From assembly GCA_007859835.1 (NCBI GenBank), contig SJPJ01000001.1, positions 5,860,239 to 5,924,238 on the forward strand: a stretch of DNA of 64,000 bases. The letters run 5' to 3'. The notes under the pieces are model-generated. The model was not told the DNA's origin. It saw only the letters and a program-made list of their open reading frames with translations, and did no database searches. A program made the translations under genes and the position numbers. Shown one piece after another: positions 27,048 to 35,922 of the stretch. This DNA comes from Novipirellula herctigrandis. GTDB taxonomy: Bacteria > Planctomycetota > Planctomycetia > Pirellulales > Pirellulaceae. Numbering within the stretch: the first letter of the stretch is position 1; every line of letters begins with the position of its first letter.

Positions 27048-27413
27048 CTATTTCTTCGTCCACGATGGCGGCGGTTCGATGTCCTCGGCACAGGGCGTTC
27101 CTTGGTCCTTGCGACCGCTCCCTTCGAGACGGCTGACGAGCTCGACCGTCATGTCGTCATCACAAACGATTTGGCAACTGAGTCGCACCCCAGGTTGTTC
27201 GACTCCCTTCGCTTTGAGCGTTTCCTTTTCCGCTTCGGTCATGCTTTCCGGTTCGCCGTCGACGAATTTCACTCGGCAGGTCGTGCACCGTGACTTTCCA
27301 CCGCATGCATGCAATTGATCCGTCCCCGCGTCCTCGACAAGGGCATTGATCAAGCGTTTTTCTGGTGCAATCTCGAATTCGCCCACACCTTGAATGGTCA
27401 ACTTTGGCATCAA
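27048..27413 (-). CDS. 2Fe-2S ferredoxin
   Basis: A 121-residue plant-type ferredoxin fold. The cluster ligands are visible in HACGGKSRCTTCRVKF (C-x5-C-x2-C) and the fourth Cys in RLSCQIVCDDDMTVEL. The spacing is typical of adrenodoxin/Fdx-like ferredoxins. The last 25 residues are a proline- and lysine-containing extension. The protein should carry single electrons in the cytoplasm; its partner is not indicated by neighbours. Starts at 27413 and 27410 (consecutive ATG codons) cannot be separated. Confidence 0.93.
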   Translation of the reverse strand: MMPKLTIQGVGEFEIAPEKRLINALVEDAGTDQLHACGGKSRCTTCRVKFVDGEPESMTEAEKETLKAKGVEQPGVRLSCQIVCDDDMTVELVSRLEGSGRKDQGTPCAEDIEPPPSWTKK

Positions 27414-27620
27414 TTACTCCCGAAAGTTCGTTTATGGAAAAATGAAAAGACTTCGACTGGTGTTTCATACTGTAGCGGCAAAAAGAAATCGGCAAAGACA
27501 CCATAGCTTCTAGTGGCAAGCAGGTTAGAATGTCGCGTTGGCGCAAAACGGGTCGCTTGGGAGGCCAAACGGCTATCATGCGATCAACACGATACTTTCG
27601 GAAGAGTGGAAAGACACATT

Positions 27621-30600
27621 ATGGATTTGATGTCCGACGACGCCATCGCCGCATTCGGATTGCTCGTCGCCGAAGCGGTCGAACGATTGGTGGACGAGCA
27701 TGATGAAGCCTTCGACAAGCGAGCAGCCATGTTGACCGTCGATTCCCCGACGCTCAATCGTGAAGGGGATCGGCTTCAATTTCAGTTCAAATTGAAGGGC
27801 AATCGGCAATCCACGGTTTCCGCCGGCATCGATATCGCTGCGGAAAGGGACGTCGACGACGAAGATCTCGACTATTCCCCTAACACCGTTTCGCTCAAAG
27901 CGGTCCCATCGTGCGTTTGTCCTCAATTCAAAACGCACTATCAGTGTTCTCATACATTGTCGATCGCGTGGTGGCTTCAAGAGCAACTCGGCCGGCGCAG
28001 CATCAGTGACGTGCTCGATTTTTTCGGCGATCTTGAAGTCGATAGCGTCGGTGCGGGGCGAGAATTGGTGGACAATATCTTGCGACTCGCTGACGAGTCG
28101 CGTGCGCCGGCGATGTCGGAAGCCGATGTAACGCGGCTGCAATGGCGGATTGGTTTTTCGCGGTCACGGTATTACGCGCCGATATCGATTACGCCTTACG
28201 AACAAAAACCTCGGAAGAACAAAAAAGGATGGACCAAAGGCAAGGAAGTTCGTGGTTTCGAATTGTTGAAACGCGACTTTTCTAGTTGCCCCATTAACGG
28301 AAAAATCGCGGCATTAGTAGCCTCGCGGACGTATAATTTTGACGAAGACCACTATTCGGAATTTCAAGCGCTGCAACAACTCGTTGGTCATCCTAATGTT
28401 GCCTGGGCGGATGGTGAACCGATCGACGTGAATGTGTTTTCGGCCGAGCTAAGCTTGTCGCTCGATCCGGTGGAAAAGCAACTCGATGACGAGAACGCGT
28501 CCGAGCCGGGTGAGCATACTGCATCGGTAACGCATTTTCGTCCGGTTGTTCATGTTTCCGGGTTTGATATTGATGTTCGAAAATGTGAAGTCATTCTCGG
28601 CCACAGTAGTCCCGTCGAACCGCTTGTGATTTTGGCGGACAAGAAACGGCACTTGCTGATTATTTGCTCGTTACGAGATTCACGTGCGACACGGATTATT
28701 CAATTCTTGATTCGCAGTGATATGGACGAAGTGGTTCTTGATGCCGAATCGGCGGGCCGTTTGGCGGTTGGCTGTGCAGCGGTTGATTCGCTCGTTCGCG
28801 TTGATTTGCCTGCACAGCTTGCGGGGCCTATCGAACCGGTCGACTCGGAACTTGTTTTCGAGCTTCGCCCTCGGCCGGGAGCCGGGATGTATATCGCGCT
28901 TGTGGTTCACGAAGATCGTTTCCGCGAGGTTCACTCGCCCGGTTCGTCGCCAGCCATCGTGCCCTGTTTGACGGACAAAGGTCCCGTGCGGCTCGAGCGT
29001 GATCTTGGCAAAGAAAAGGAAGCCGCCGATGAAGTGGGGGAAACATTCGGGCTTGCTGAACTCAGTAGCGACGGTGCCTATCGATGGGTCGCCGAGTCCG
29101 ACGAAGCCGCATTGGATTTGTTGTCGAGACTCTACGACGGCGGTGAAGAAACACCTCGCATGATTTGGCCTGAGGGCCAATCGATCCGTGTGCGGGGTGA
29201 GTTGACACCGTCGGCGCTCCGGGTGCAAATCGATGACAAACGAGATTGGTTTGGGCTCAGCGGATCGATCACCATCGATGGCCAAGAGATGGCACTCGCC
29301 GATTTGCTTGCCGCGGTTCGTGAAAACCGTTCGCTCGTCCGCGTAGGCGACCGTGAATTTGCCAAAATCAGCGAAGCCTTCCGGAAACGACTGCAACAAC
29401 TCGGCGACACGATTGTCAATGATCGTGAGACGATGAAAGTTGCGGATGCAGCGATCCCGGCACTGCAAGAGTTGCTTAGCGACGATGTGCCAATCGAAGC
29501 GACCGCTCGATGGCACGATTCGATCAAGCGACTTGAATCCTTGGCTGGTTGGTCCCCGAAGAAACCAGACGGACTCGACGCAACCCTCCGCGATTATCAA
29601 CTTGAAGGCTATCGCTGGCTTGCGAGGCTCAGCAAATGGGGCGTCGGTGCCGTGCTTGCCGATGACATGGGGCTCGGGAAAACGGTCCAAGCGCTCGGTG
29701 CGCTGCTGGACCGAGCAGCCGATGGGCCAGCACTTGTGATTGCGCCGACCAGCGTCGGAGACAATTGGGTGCGGGAAACGGAGCGGTTTTCACCATCGCT
29801 AACCTCGCATTTGTATCGCGACTCGGATCGACAAAAATTGATCGATTCGGTCGGCCCCGGCGATTTGGTGATTGTCAGTTACCAATTGGTTCAACGTGAT
29901 GCAAAGAAGTTTGCGTCACGCCGTTGGAACACGCTTGTGTTGGACGAAGCTCAATTTATTAAGAACGCACAGACGAAGACGTCCCGAGCGATCCGGTTGA
30001 TCGATGCCGATTGGCGAATCGGCCTATCGGGCACGCCGCTTGAAAATCATCTCGGTGAGTTGTGGAGTCTGTTTCGCACGCTCAGTCCCGGCCTACTGGG
30101 CTCGTGGGATCGTTTTCGCAATCGCTTTGCCGATCCAATCGAACGACACAAGGACAATGATCAACGTGAATCGTTGGCCCGATTGGTTCGTCCATTCATT
30201 TTGCGACGAACCAAAGACAAGGTACTCAAGGAGCTACCTGCGCGAACCGAAATTACGTTGCACGCCGAGCTCAGTCCTGCGGAACGCAAACGCTACGAAG
30301 ACGTTCGCGTTGCCGCGATCGCGGAACTCAGCGGCGAAGCAACAGAAGATTCGCAAGCGGGCCAACAACGAATTCGCACCTTGGCTTGGCTCACCCGTCT
30401 TCGTCAATTGGCATGTCATCCGCGTTTGGTGGATGCGAGTTGGAATAAGGGTTCTGCAAAATTGGAACTGTTCATGGAGCTTGTTGAAGAGTTGCGTGAA
30501 GGGGACCACCGTGCGCTGGTATTCAGCCAATTTGTGAAACATCTTAGTGTGGTCCGAGAAGCACTCGATAAAGAAGGGATCGAGTATCAATACCTTGACG

Positions 30601-30974
30601 GTTCCACGCCTGCGGCCGAACGTCAACGACGCGTGGATGCTTTTCAAAATGGTGAGGGTGAATTATTCCTGATTTCGCTTAAAGCAGGCGGCACAGGTCT
30701 AAACTTGACCGCTGCGGACTATGTGATTCATCTCGATCCTTGGTGGAATCCCGCCGTGGAGGATCAAGCGACAGACCGAGCACATCGGATCGGCCAACAA
30801 AAACCAGTGACCGTTTACCGATTGGTGGCCGAAGGAACGATCGAAGAGCAAATCCTGCAACTTCACGCCGACAAACGGGAATTGGTTGCTGGCGTGCTCG
30901 ATGGCACCGATCGTGCTGCGAAAATGAACACCGATGACTTGATCAAGTTGATCCGCGAAGGGGTTCAAACTTAA
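27621..30974 (+). CDS. SWIM zinc-finger SNF2-family DEAD/H helicase
   Basis: A 1117-residue protein. An N-terminal SWIM zinc-finger is seen at about residues 97-115 (CVCPQFKTHYQCSH, a C-x-C-xn-C-x-H motif). Residues about 200-640 form the long insert region common to bacterial SNF2 proteins. The SNF2 motor follows: DYQLEGYRWLARLSKWGVG, VLADDMGLGKTVQALGAL (motif I), VIAPTSVGDNW, VLDEAQFIKN (DEAQ-type motif II), GLSGTPLENHLGELW, then helicase C motifs FSQFVKHLSVV, FLISLKAGGTGLNLTAADYV and DRAHRIGQQKPV. It probably translocates on duplex DNA and remodels nucleoprotein. The frame is open from a GTG at 27513; the ATG at 27621 fits better. Confidence 0.95.
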   Translation: MDLMSDDAIAAFGLLVAEAVERLVDEHDEAFDKRAAMLTVDSPTLNREGDRLQFQFKLKGNRQSTVSAGIDIAAERDVDDEDLDYSPNTVSLKAVPSCVCPQFKTHYQCSHTLSIAWWLQEQLGRRSISDVLDFFGDLEVDSVGAGRELVDNILRLADESRAPAMSEADVTRLQWRIGFSRSRYYAPISITPYEQKPRKNKKGWTKGKEVRGFELLKRDFSSCPINGKIAALVASRTYNFDEDHYSEFQALQQLVGHPNVAWADGEPIDVNVFSAELSLSLDPVEKQLDDENASEPGEHTASVTHFRPVVHVSGFDIDVRKCEVILGHSSPVEPLVILADKKRHLLIICSLRDSRATRIIQFLIRSDMDEVVLDAESAGRLAVGCAAVDSLVRVDLPAQLAGPIEPVDSELVFELRPRPGAGMYIALVVHEDRFREVHSPGSSPAIVPCLTDKGPVRLERDLGKEKEAADEVGETFGLAELSSDGAYRWVAESDEAALDLLSRLYDGGEETPRMIWPEGQSIRVRGELTPSALRVQIDDKRDWFGLSGSITIDGQEMALADLLAAVRENRSLVRVGDREFAKISEAFRKRLQQLGDTIVNDRETMKVADAAIPALQELLSDDVPIEATARWHDSIKRLESLAGWSPKKPDGLDATLRDYQLEGYRWLARLSKWGVGAVLADDMGLGKTVQALGALLDRAADGPALVIAPTSVGDNWVRETERFSPSLTSHLYRDSDRQKLIDSVGPGDLVIVSYQLVQRDAKKFASRRWNTLVLDEAQFIKNAQTKTSRAIRLIDADWRIGLSGTPLENHLGELWSLFRTLSPGLLGSWDRFRNRFADPIERHKDNDQRESLARLVRPFILRRTKDKVLKELPARTEITLHAELSPAERKRYEDVRVAAIAELSGEATEDSQAGQQRIRTLAWLTRLRQLACHPRLVDASWNKGSAKLELFMELVEELREGDHRALVFSQFVKHLSVVREALDKEGIEYQYLDGSTPAAERQRRVDAFQNGEGELFLISLKAGGTGLNLTAADYVIHLDPWWNPAVEDQATDRAHRIGQQKPVTVYRLVAEGTIEEQILQLHADKRELVAGVLDGTDRAAKMNTDDLIKLIREGVQT

Positions 30975-30980
30975 ACCGCG

Positions 30981-31178
30981 TTACCGTTTCTTCTTTTCAT
31001 TAAACGCGCCCGACTCTTCATCGCCTGACAGGTCACCTTCGGCCTGATCTAGCCATTTTTGGTAGTTGTCGAGGTCTTCTTGTGACGCATCAGCCGCCAC
31101 ATTGGATGGAGTCGACGATGAACATCCGGCGACTGCAAAAGGAAGGCAAGCAAGTAGTGCAATGGCAAGCCGTTTCAC
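30981..31178 (-). CDS. Small lipoprotein downstream of second DUF1559 gene
   Basis: A 65-residue product. The signal peptide MKRLAIALLACLPFAVAGC ends in a clear lipobox. The mature part is short, acidic, and ends in a lysine-rich tail. An EDLDNYQ stretch resembles DEMAKYR in the other DUF1559-linked lipoprotein (1753-1989). It starts 145 bases after the DUF1559 stop, with a terminator hairpin between them, so it may be reached only by partial read-through or have its own promoter. Function is unknown. Confidence 0.82.
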   Translation of the reverse strand: MKRLAIALLACLPFAVAGCSSSTPSNVAADASQEDLDNYQKWLDQAEGDLSGDEESGAFNEKKKR

Positions 31179-31257
31179 GGGTGAATTCCTGTTTAGGGAG
31201 GAGATAGAATTTGGGGGCTAACATCGCAGTGAGGACCAAACAAATTTCACTACGATC

Positions 31258-31291
31258 AAAAAAGGCGACCCGGAAAACGTGCCGGATCGCC
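31258..31291 (-). terminator. Rho-independent terminator between DUF1559 gene and lipoprotein
   Basis: On the minus strand GGCGATCCGG pairs with CCGGGTCGCC (10 bp, one wobble) across an 8-base loop, followed by six T residues. It lies about 32 bases after the DUF1559 stop. Confidence 0.88.
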
Positions 31292-31322
31292 TATGATTTT
31301 GTTCGGCTACGGTAACCAAACT

Positions 31323-32558
31323 TTAAAACTCTTCGTCAATGATTTCCTTCGCGGCACGCGTTCCCAAGCTACCCCAGAGTCCGTAAGGGCTTGGAGCACC
31401 CGCGGGCGGGTTGGCCGTGTGGTAGGCAACCTGGGGTGCAGTCTTGTTCCCTGCTTCGATCGAATCGGTGACGAACTTCACAGCCCCGTCGCCCATCAAA
31501 ACATGGACGCCGCCCTGGTGACGACTCGATGGCGGAAGGACCGAATCGTTATGAGCACGACCGCCCGAGCACATCGCGGCGTTTGGCGCCAAAATGGTGT
31601 GAACTTGAGTATAAGGCGGCATGCAATCGTGCCATCGAACGCCTCGTGCCTCGGTAGGGTTCGCGGAGTTTGCTGCGGCTGCGACCCAGAACTGAGGTCG
31701 CAACGGATCCAAGAATTGTTCGCCGTAAGAGGGATCCTTTCGACAAAAGTTACGACCGCTTCCAGCGAGATCTGAATAAGCTCCATCACGAGGAAGCGCG
31801 GTACGAGAGTCGCCATCGCCAAGATCAGTCGTGATCTCACCACACATAATTGTATTGGACAGACCATCCAGACAATCTCGGAATGCCATTTTTCGCGACA
31901 TGACGAATACGCCTCTGTGGCACTTGTTTGACCGTTCCGCTTGAACCCGCTCGGCCGAGTAAGGAACAGTCGCTCCTGATGAAATTTCATCTACATCCAA
32001 GTACGGATCACGACACATAACCGAGGAGTCGCCCATACAAGCGCCATAGTTGGTCCGTCCCATCGCTGGCAGACCACGACCGGGATCGCTTGGGCATCGG
32101 TACGTCGGGATATCGAGCCCCCAAGGCCCATAATCAATACGGGAAACGCCTGGACCCATTGCTTGCCACGGAGGGCTTTTGGGGCTTCCATCGGCTCGGA
32201 CTGCAAGGGGATTACTGATTAACTCCCACAGACCTTGGTTTTCGATAAAGGGGGTCAGTCCGACCAGGAAGGACAATCGGCGATTGACCGAAACCTGGTG
32301 TCCTTGACTGTCCCACATGTCTCGCCCGTTGATATCATCCGTTCCCGCTCCGTGGGTAGGTAGTTGGTTGTACGCCGAATGATAGTTATGAACCGCCAGG
32401 CCAATTTGCTTGAAATTGTTACTACATGACATTCTTCGAGCCGCCTCGCGAGCGGCTTGGACCGCCGGCAGCAGTAGCCCGACCAAGACGCCGATAATGG
32501 CGATCACAACGAGAAGCTCGACAAGCGTGAAAGCTCGTCTACGATACGAAGTATTCAT
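31323..32558 (-). CDS. DUF1559 family protein with type IV pilin-like N-terminus (second copy)
   Basis: A 411-residue paralogue of the protein at 460-1689. The ATG at 32558 gives [20 protein letters not shown], a short basic leader and prepilin motif; an in-frame start at 32639 would add an unsuited extension. The N-terminal 60 residues are nearly identical to the first copy, the middle diverges, and the C-terminal [20 protein letters not shown] block is again conserved. The leader contains a TAAGGTAG motif and a pyrimidine tract like those of the first copy, and a palindrome ATTGGC-N6-GCCAGT 123 bases upstream that resembles one beside the two-component operon. It may be a target of the neighbouring response regulator (inference). 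Confidence 0.93.
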   Translation of the reverse strand: MNTSYRRRAFTLVELLVVIAIIGVLVGLLLPAVQAAREAARRMSCSNNFKQIGLAVHNYHSAYNQLPTHGAGTDDINGRDMWDSQGHQVSVNRRLSFLVGLTPFIENQGLWELISNPLAVRADGSPKSPPWQAMGPGVSRIDYGPWGLDIPTYRCPSDPGRGLPAMGRTNYGACMGDSSVMCRDPYLDVDEISSGATVPYSAERVQAERSNKCHRGVFVMSRKMAFRDCLDGLSNTIMCGEITTDLGDGDSRTALPRDGAYSDLAGSGRNFCRKDPSYGEQFLDPLRPQFWVAAAANSANPTEARGVRWHDCMPPYTQVHTILAPNAAMCSGGRAHNDSVLPPSSRHQGGVHVLMGDGAVKFVTDSIEAGNKTAPQVAYHTANPPAGAPSPYGLWGSLGTRAAKEIIDEEF

Positions 32559-32680
32559 TTGTGCACTCTTGAAGAAAGGGGAAAAGAGTAGGGAGTGTTT
32601 GGCGAAAGTTGAGAACAAAGCGGAGAACCTAGCTTTCATCTCTACCTTATGAGTGTAGGGAAGGGCCGGTGCATTCCCCT

Positions 32681-32698
32681 ATTGGCCATCTGGCCAGT
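32681..32698. promoter_or_regulatory. Candidate operator ATTGGC-N6-GCCAGT
   Basis: An 18-base imperfect palindrome 123 bases upstream of the second DUF1559 gene. It matches the palindrome at 35829-35846 at 14 of 18 positions, and all four differences are transitions. A response regulator gene lies between the two sites. Confidence 0.45.
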
Positions 32699-32753
32699 AA
32701 GACGGCAATTTTTTTGAAAGAGCTGAAGAGGGTCAGGGGGAAACGGAAAATGA

Positions 32754-32821
32754 GTGTCCGGTACCATTTGTGCAAAGCACTCGAAGGGCTCGTTCCTGGC
32801 AAATGTACCGGATACTTTTTT
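32754..32821. repeat. REP/MITE-like inverted repeat
   Basis: GTGTCCGGTACCATTTG (32754-32770) pairs with CAAATGTACCGGATAC (32800-32815), with one bulge and one wobble, and a T-run follows. A further GGACACTTTTT lies just beyond (about 32829-32839). The shape suits a REP-type or miniature mobile element, or a terminator reading on the plus strand, although no plus-strand gene precedes it. Confidence 0.6.
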
Positions 32822-32872
32822 CCGACGCGGACACTTTTTCTCAACGCAGAGTTGCCTTTCAGTACCGACGAA

Positions 32873-33511
32873 TCACGGCCGCAACAGACCACGCTCAAAA
32901 CCCCGAGCGACCGCTTCGGCTCGGTCTTGTGCCTCGAGCTTCACCATGATCGCTGCGACGTGCGCTTTGGCGGTACGCGCTGTAATTTCCAATAGAAATC
33001 CGATATCGCGATTGCTCATCCCTTTGCGGAGCAGTTGCAGCACTTCCAATTCACGCGGCGTCAACTGAAGCGCATGAGCGTAGGCTTCTAAGCGTGCGGA
33101 AACCTCGTCGCCAATCGACTTCTCTCCTTTCGCAACTAACAAGATTGCCTTGACTAACTCAGAGGGTTTTGCGGTCTTTGCGATAAAGCCTCCGGCCCCC
33201 GCTTGGATGGCGTCATGAAAATCATGGTCTAGGTCGGACGAACTGAGCATCAAGACCTTCGCGTCAGGATAGGTCTGTTTCAACTGCCGAAGGCACTCGA
33301 TTCCGTTCATGCCGGGCATCACAACATCCAATAATGTGATGTCGGGCAAGTGCTCTTGATACAACCGCAGTGCGGATTCCCCATCATCGGCGCCCGCAAC
33401 GACTTCGAATTCGGGACGCGCGTTAAGCATATTCGCCAACCCTGATCGCATGACCGCATGGTCATCCACGAGCAGCAAACGAAGCGGGGCCGTCGAAGTG
33501 GATTCAGCCAT
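32873..33511 (-). CDS. NarL/LuxR-type response regulator
   Basis: A 212-residue response regulator. The receiver domain begins LRLLLVDDHAVMRSGL, has the phospho-acceptor Asp in DITLLDVVMPGMNG, the LMLSSSD switch Ser and the AKTAKP lysine. The C-terminal 65 residues are a LuxR-type helix-turn-helix (LTPRELEVLQLLRKGMSNRDIG). It starts 11 bases after the histidine kinase stop, so the two form an operon with the kinase first. Two similar palindromes flank the locus at 32681 and 35829 and could be its binding sites. Confidence 0.95.
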   Translation of the reverse strand: MAESTSTAPLRLLLVDDHAVMRSGLANMLNARPEFEVVAGADDGESALRLYQEHLPDITLLDVVMPGMNGIECLRQLKQTYPDAKVLMLSSSDLDHDFHDAIQAGAGGFIAKTAKPSELVKAILLVAKGEKSIGDEVSARLEAYAHALQLTPRELEVLQLLRKGMSNRDIGFLLEITARTAKAHVAAIMVKLEAQDRAEAVARGFERGLLRP

Positions 33512-33522
33512 CAGGATGCATC

Positions 33523-35796
33523 CTAAGCAATTTTTGGATCAAATTCTCTCAAAGGAATTTCTGCGTGAACGGCGGTCCCCTCGCCTAGTTGACTCTCAAT
33601 AGCAAAAGTTCCGCCGAGTCGATCGATGCGTTGCTCCATCCCTTCGATCCCGAAGTGACCATCGAGAGAGGTGGGACGATGGTTTGCGTCGAACCCTTTC
33701 CCGTGATCTCGAACGGTTAGTCTAACACGTTCACCATCGGGCGTGACATCCAAGTCAATCTCAATCGTATCGGACCCAGAGTATTTGATCGCATTGTGAA
33801 TCGCCTCTTGTATCAGCAGCAGCAGGTTTCCGGCAATGAAGTCAGCGAGGTCGGGAAAGTCATCCACGCAGGTAACTGTGATTTTCTTAGCGTACTCCGT
33901 ACCGATTTTTCGCGTCACTTGGTTCACTGAATCGGCAAAGGTTCCCGCATCTAGAGGGAGGCAATGGAGTGCCCATACGGTATTGCGTAGATCGTCTTGA
34001 CCCCGTTGGACCATTCGACGAGCCGTTTCCAAATGTGAACCCGATCGGCTATGGACATTGGATGGATCCGCGGTCGAAGCTTCAGTGATTCCGCAGGCCT
34101 CCAATTGGTAGGCGATTCCAGCCATGGTCTGTAGCAGTGTGTCATGCAGGTTCGCCGCCAAGCGAGTTCGCTCGCTGATGGCCCCTTGAAATTCGATCGC
34201 CGCGTCGCGACGGTTTCTCATTTCCAGAGCGAGTCGATCGGTTTGCTTGGCCAAAGTTCGCCTCATCGTAAATGCCCAAACAAAGGCGAACAACGCTATT
34301 GCTGTGACGATCAATATCGCGGCAAACAATCGCTGTACGGTCCACCACGAAGGGTGACTTAAGATGTCAATGTCATAATCTCCCCTCATCAATAGATTCA
34401 CTCGTGTCGGCATTGCCAGGTTTGCCGTTTCATCAGGCGGTGCATAGGCAATGTCAGCAACACCACTGACTCTCAACTCCACACCCGGCACCAACTTCCC
34501 CGTTCCTCCCGAAAGAAACGCCGATGTTATCGAGTCGCCGCAATCGAGTTCAAGCCGATGGGGATAGGGATACTCCCCCGGTTGAAAACTAAGGAGTCGT
34601 CCGCTGAGTTGAATCAATAAACCGTCGCAACTTCGTGTCGACGCATTCTCGTCGTCTCGCATGGTTTTGTGATCCGCAATGACTTGAGTCATGGTCATCG
34701 GAATCGGCTTTGGATCTTCGCGAACTCCCAATCGACGCAACGCTGCGCCGCGAATCCCGGCCAAGTAGCGAGTGGTGTCAGTAAACCCCGAAACCTCCAC
34801 TCGATCACCGATATCAACTATCTCATTTTCGTTCAGCTGGACGTGAATTCCTGTGCTGTGGTCTTGGATATAGAGTGATTTATCCCCATCATAGAAAGTG
34901 ACAACGCCTTCGATGCGACGTCGATGCAACGGACGCCCCTGGGGCGAGTAGTCATCAAAACTCTCGATCGGTACTTTCGTGACCGAAAAGGGATCGGACG
35001 GTGCAGCGCTTCGAACCCGAATGTCCTGTTCGTGATCGATCACTAAACGCGGGCAGACAAATTCAGCTCGCCAGTTTCTTGAAGCTCCCGCCAGTCCCGT
35101 GACTTCAATTTCCGCGTCCAACAATTGCTTCGGTGTAAAGCGATCTTTCTTGGGAAGTCTCACTAGGAAATGGCCTACCCCCGTCTCGACACGACACAAC
35201 CAGTTGAGCTCGTTTTCGTCCGCAATGTTCTGAACCACGCCTGCAACAGTCACGCGTCGGATATCGTCCGCACCGGATAAGAATTCTCGCATTCTCGCTT
35301 TGGGAGCCTCGGGCAATTCGCTTTTGCCAAGGACTGTGACTCTCGTCGGAGTGATGTTAGGCGCAAACCCCCCCTTTTCAAGAAAGCCTTCCAATTCGAT
35401 ATCGACCCCATACTCCAACTGAGCGAGTACATCTTTGTCGACATCAAAGATGCCCAACCGAATCGCATGGGAAGATCGGACCCAAATGCCGGCCATGTTT
35501 TCTTCAACACAAAACGATCTTGCCGCCTGCCGCTTACGATTCCCCGCCGCAATCCCATTGCCAACCGAAGATATCGTCCCGCGAACTCGGACCGGTCTCG
35601 GTTCGATTAGCTCCGTTCGAGGTGTCGCCATCAAGTCTCCGACGTGACTCAGCGGAAGCTCGTCGTCCGCGGTAACATGGCCACTCAAAAGACCTCCGCC
35701 CGCAATGACTCCCCCCGCAATCGTCATCAAGCACAGTTGGACGCTCAACAAGTGCAAAGCAGCAGCGGTTGGCGTGATTACGGCGATACGTTTCAT
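33523..35796 (-). CDS. Sensor histidine kinase (HisKA_3) with OB-fold-like periplasmic repeats
   Basis: A 757-residue membrane kinase. An N-terminal hydrophobic segment is followed by a long periplasmic region (about 40-480) with three or four repeated beta-barrel-like units (RVRGTISSVGNGI, VTVAGVVQNIADENEL, RIEGVVTFYDGDKSLYIQD, LLIQLSGRLLSFQP) that look like OB folds. A membrane segment near residues 490-515 precedes a HisKA_3 dimerisation domain (ERTRLAANLHDTLLQTMAG, phospho-His) and an ATPase domain (LIQEAIHNAIKYSG, VRDHGKGFD, FGIEGMEQRIDRLGG). The first ATG at 35796 is preferred over an upstream TTG at 35802. It is the partner of the regulator gene that follows. Confidence 0.92.
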   Translation of the reverse strand: MKRIAVITPTAAALHLLSVQLCLMTIAGGVIAGGGLLSGHVTADDELPLSHVGDLMATPRTELIEPRPVRVRGTISSVGNGIAAGNRKRQAARSFCVEENMAGIWVRSSHAIRLGIFDVDKDVLAQLEYGVDIELEGFLEKGGFAPNITPTRVTVLGKSELPEAPKARMREFLSGADDIRRVTVAGVVQNIADENELNWLCRVETGVGHFLVRLPKKDRFTPKQLLDAEIEVTGLAGASRNWRAEFVCPRLVIDHEQDIRVRSAAPSDPFSVTKVPIESFDDYSPQGRPLHRRRIEGVVTFYDGDKSLYIQDHSTGIHVQLNENEIVDIGDRVEVSGFTDTTRYLAGIRGAALRRLGVREDPKPIPMTMTQVIADHKTMRDDENASTRSCDGLLIQLSGRLLSFQPGEYPYPHRLELDCGDSITSAFLSGGTGKLVPGVELRVSGVADIAYAPPDETANLAMPTRVNLLMRGDYDIDILSHPSWWTVQRLFAAILIVTAIALFAFVWAFTMRRTLAKQTDRLALEMRNRRDAAIEFQGAISERTRLAANLHDTLLQTMAGIAYQLEACGITEASTADPSNVHSRSGSHLETARRMVQRGQDDLRNTVWALHCLPLDAGTFADSVNQVTRKIGTEYAKKITVTCVDDFPDLADFIAGNLLLLIQEAIHNAIKYSGSDTIEIDLDVTPDGERVRLTVRDHGKGFDANHRPTSLDGHFGIEGMEQRIDRLGGTFAIESQLGEGTAVHAEIPLREFDPKIA

Positions 35797-35828
35797 TGAC
35801 AACTGTCTCCTATCCGAACCCGGACTTT

Positions 35829-35846
35829 ATTGGCTGTTTGGCCAAT
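35829..35846. promoter_or_regulatory. Candidate operator ATTGGC-N6-GCCAAT
   Basis: A perfect 6+6 inverted repeat with a 6-base spacer. It lies 33 bases upstream of the histidine kinase start and 77 bases upstream of the divergent glycoside hydrolase start. A near copy is at 32681-32698. Confidence 0.5.
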
Positions 35847-35922
35847 GGCACTCCGCAAACTCTACATTATGTTAGCATCCATACCATCGACAAACTTCAA
35901 TTCCTCACACGAGTCCCCTTTT

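Larger units (their letters stand above)
32559..32872. other. Intergenic region with DUF1559 leader, palindrome and REP-like repeat
   Basis: No gene is supported. From the DUF1559 start outwards it holds a pyrimidine-rich leader (on the minus strand), a TAAGGTAG-type motif (32642-32649), a palindrome (32681-32698) and a long inverted repeat (32754-32815). Confidence 0.65.

Noticed and set aside
28680-29690. 336-codon antisense ORF in the SNF2 helicase gene
   Set aside because: The plus-strand frame is a clear SNF2 protein. The antisense translation is compositionally odd (Arg, His and Cys rich) and has no motif.
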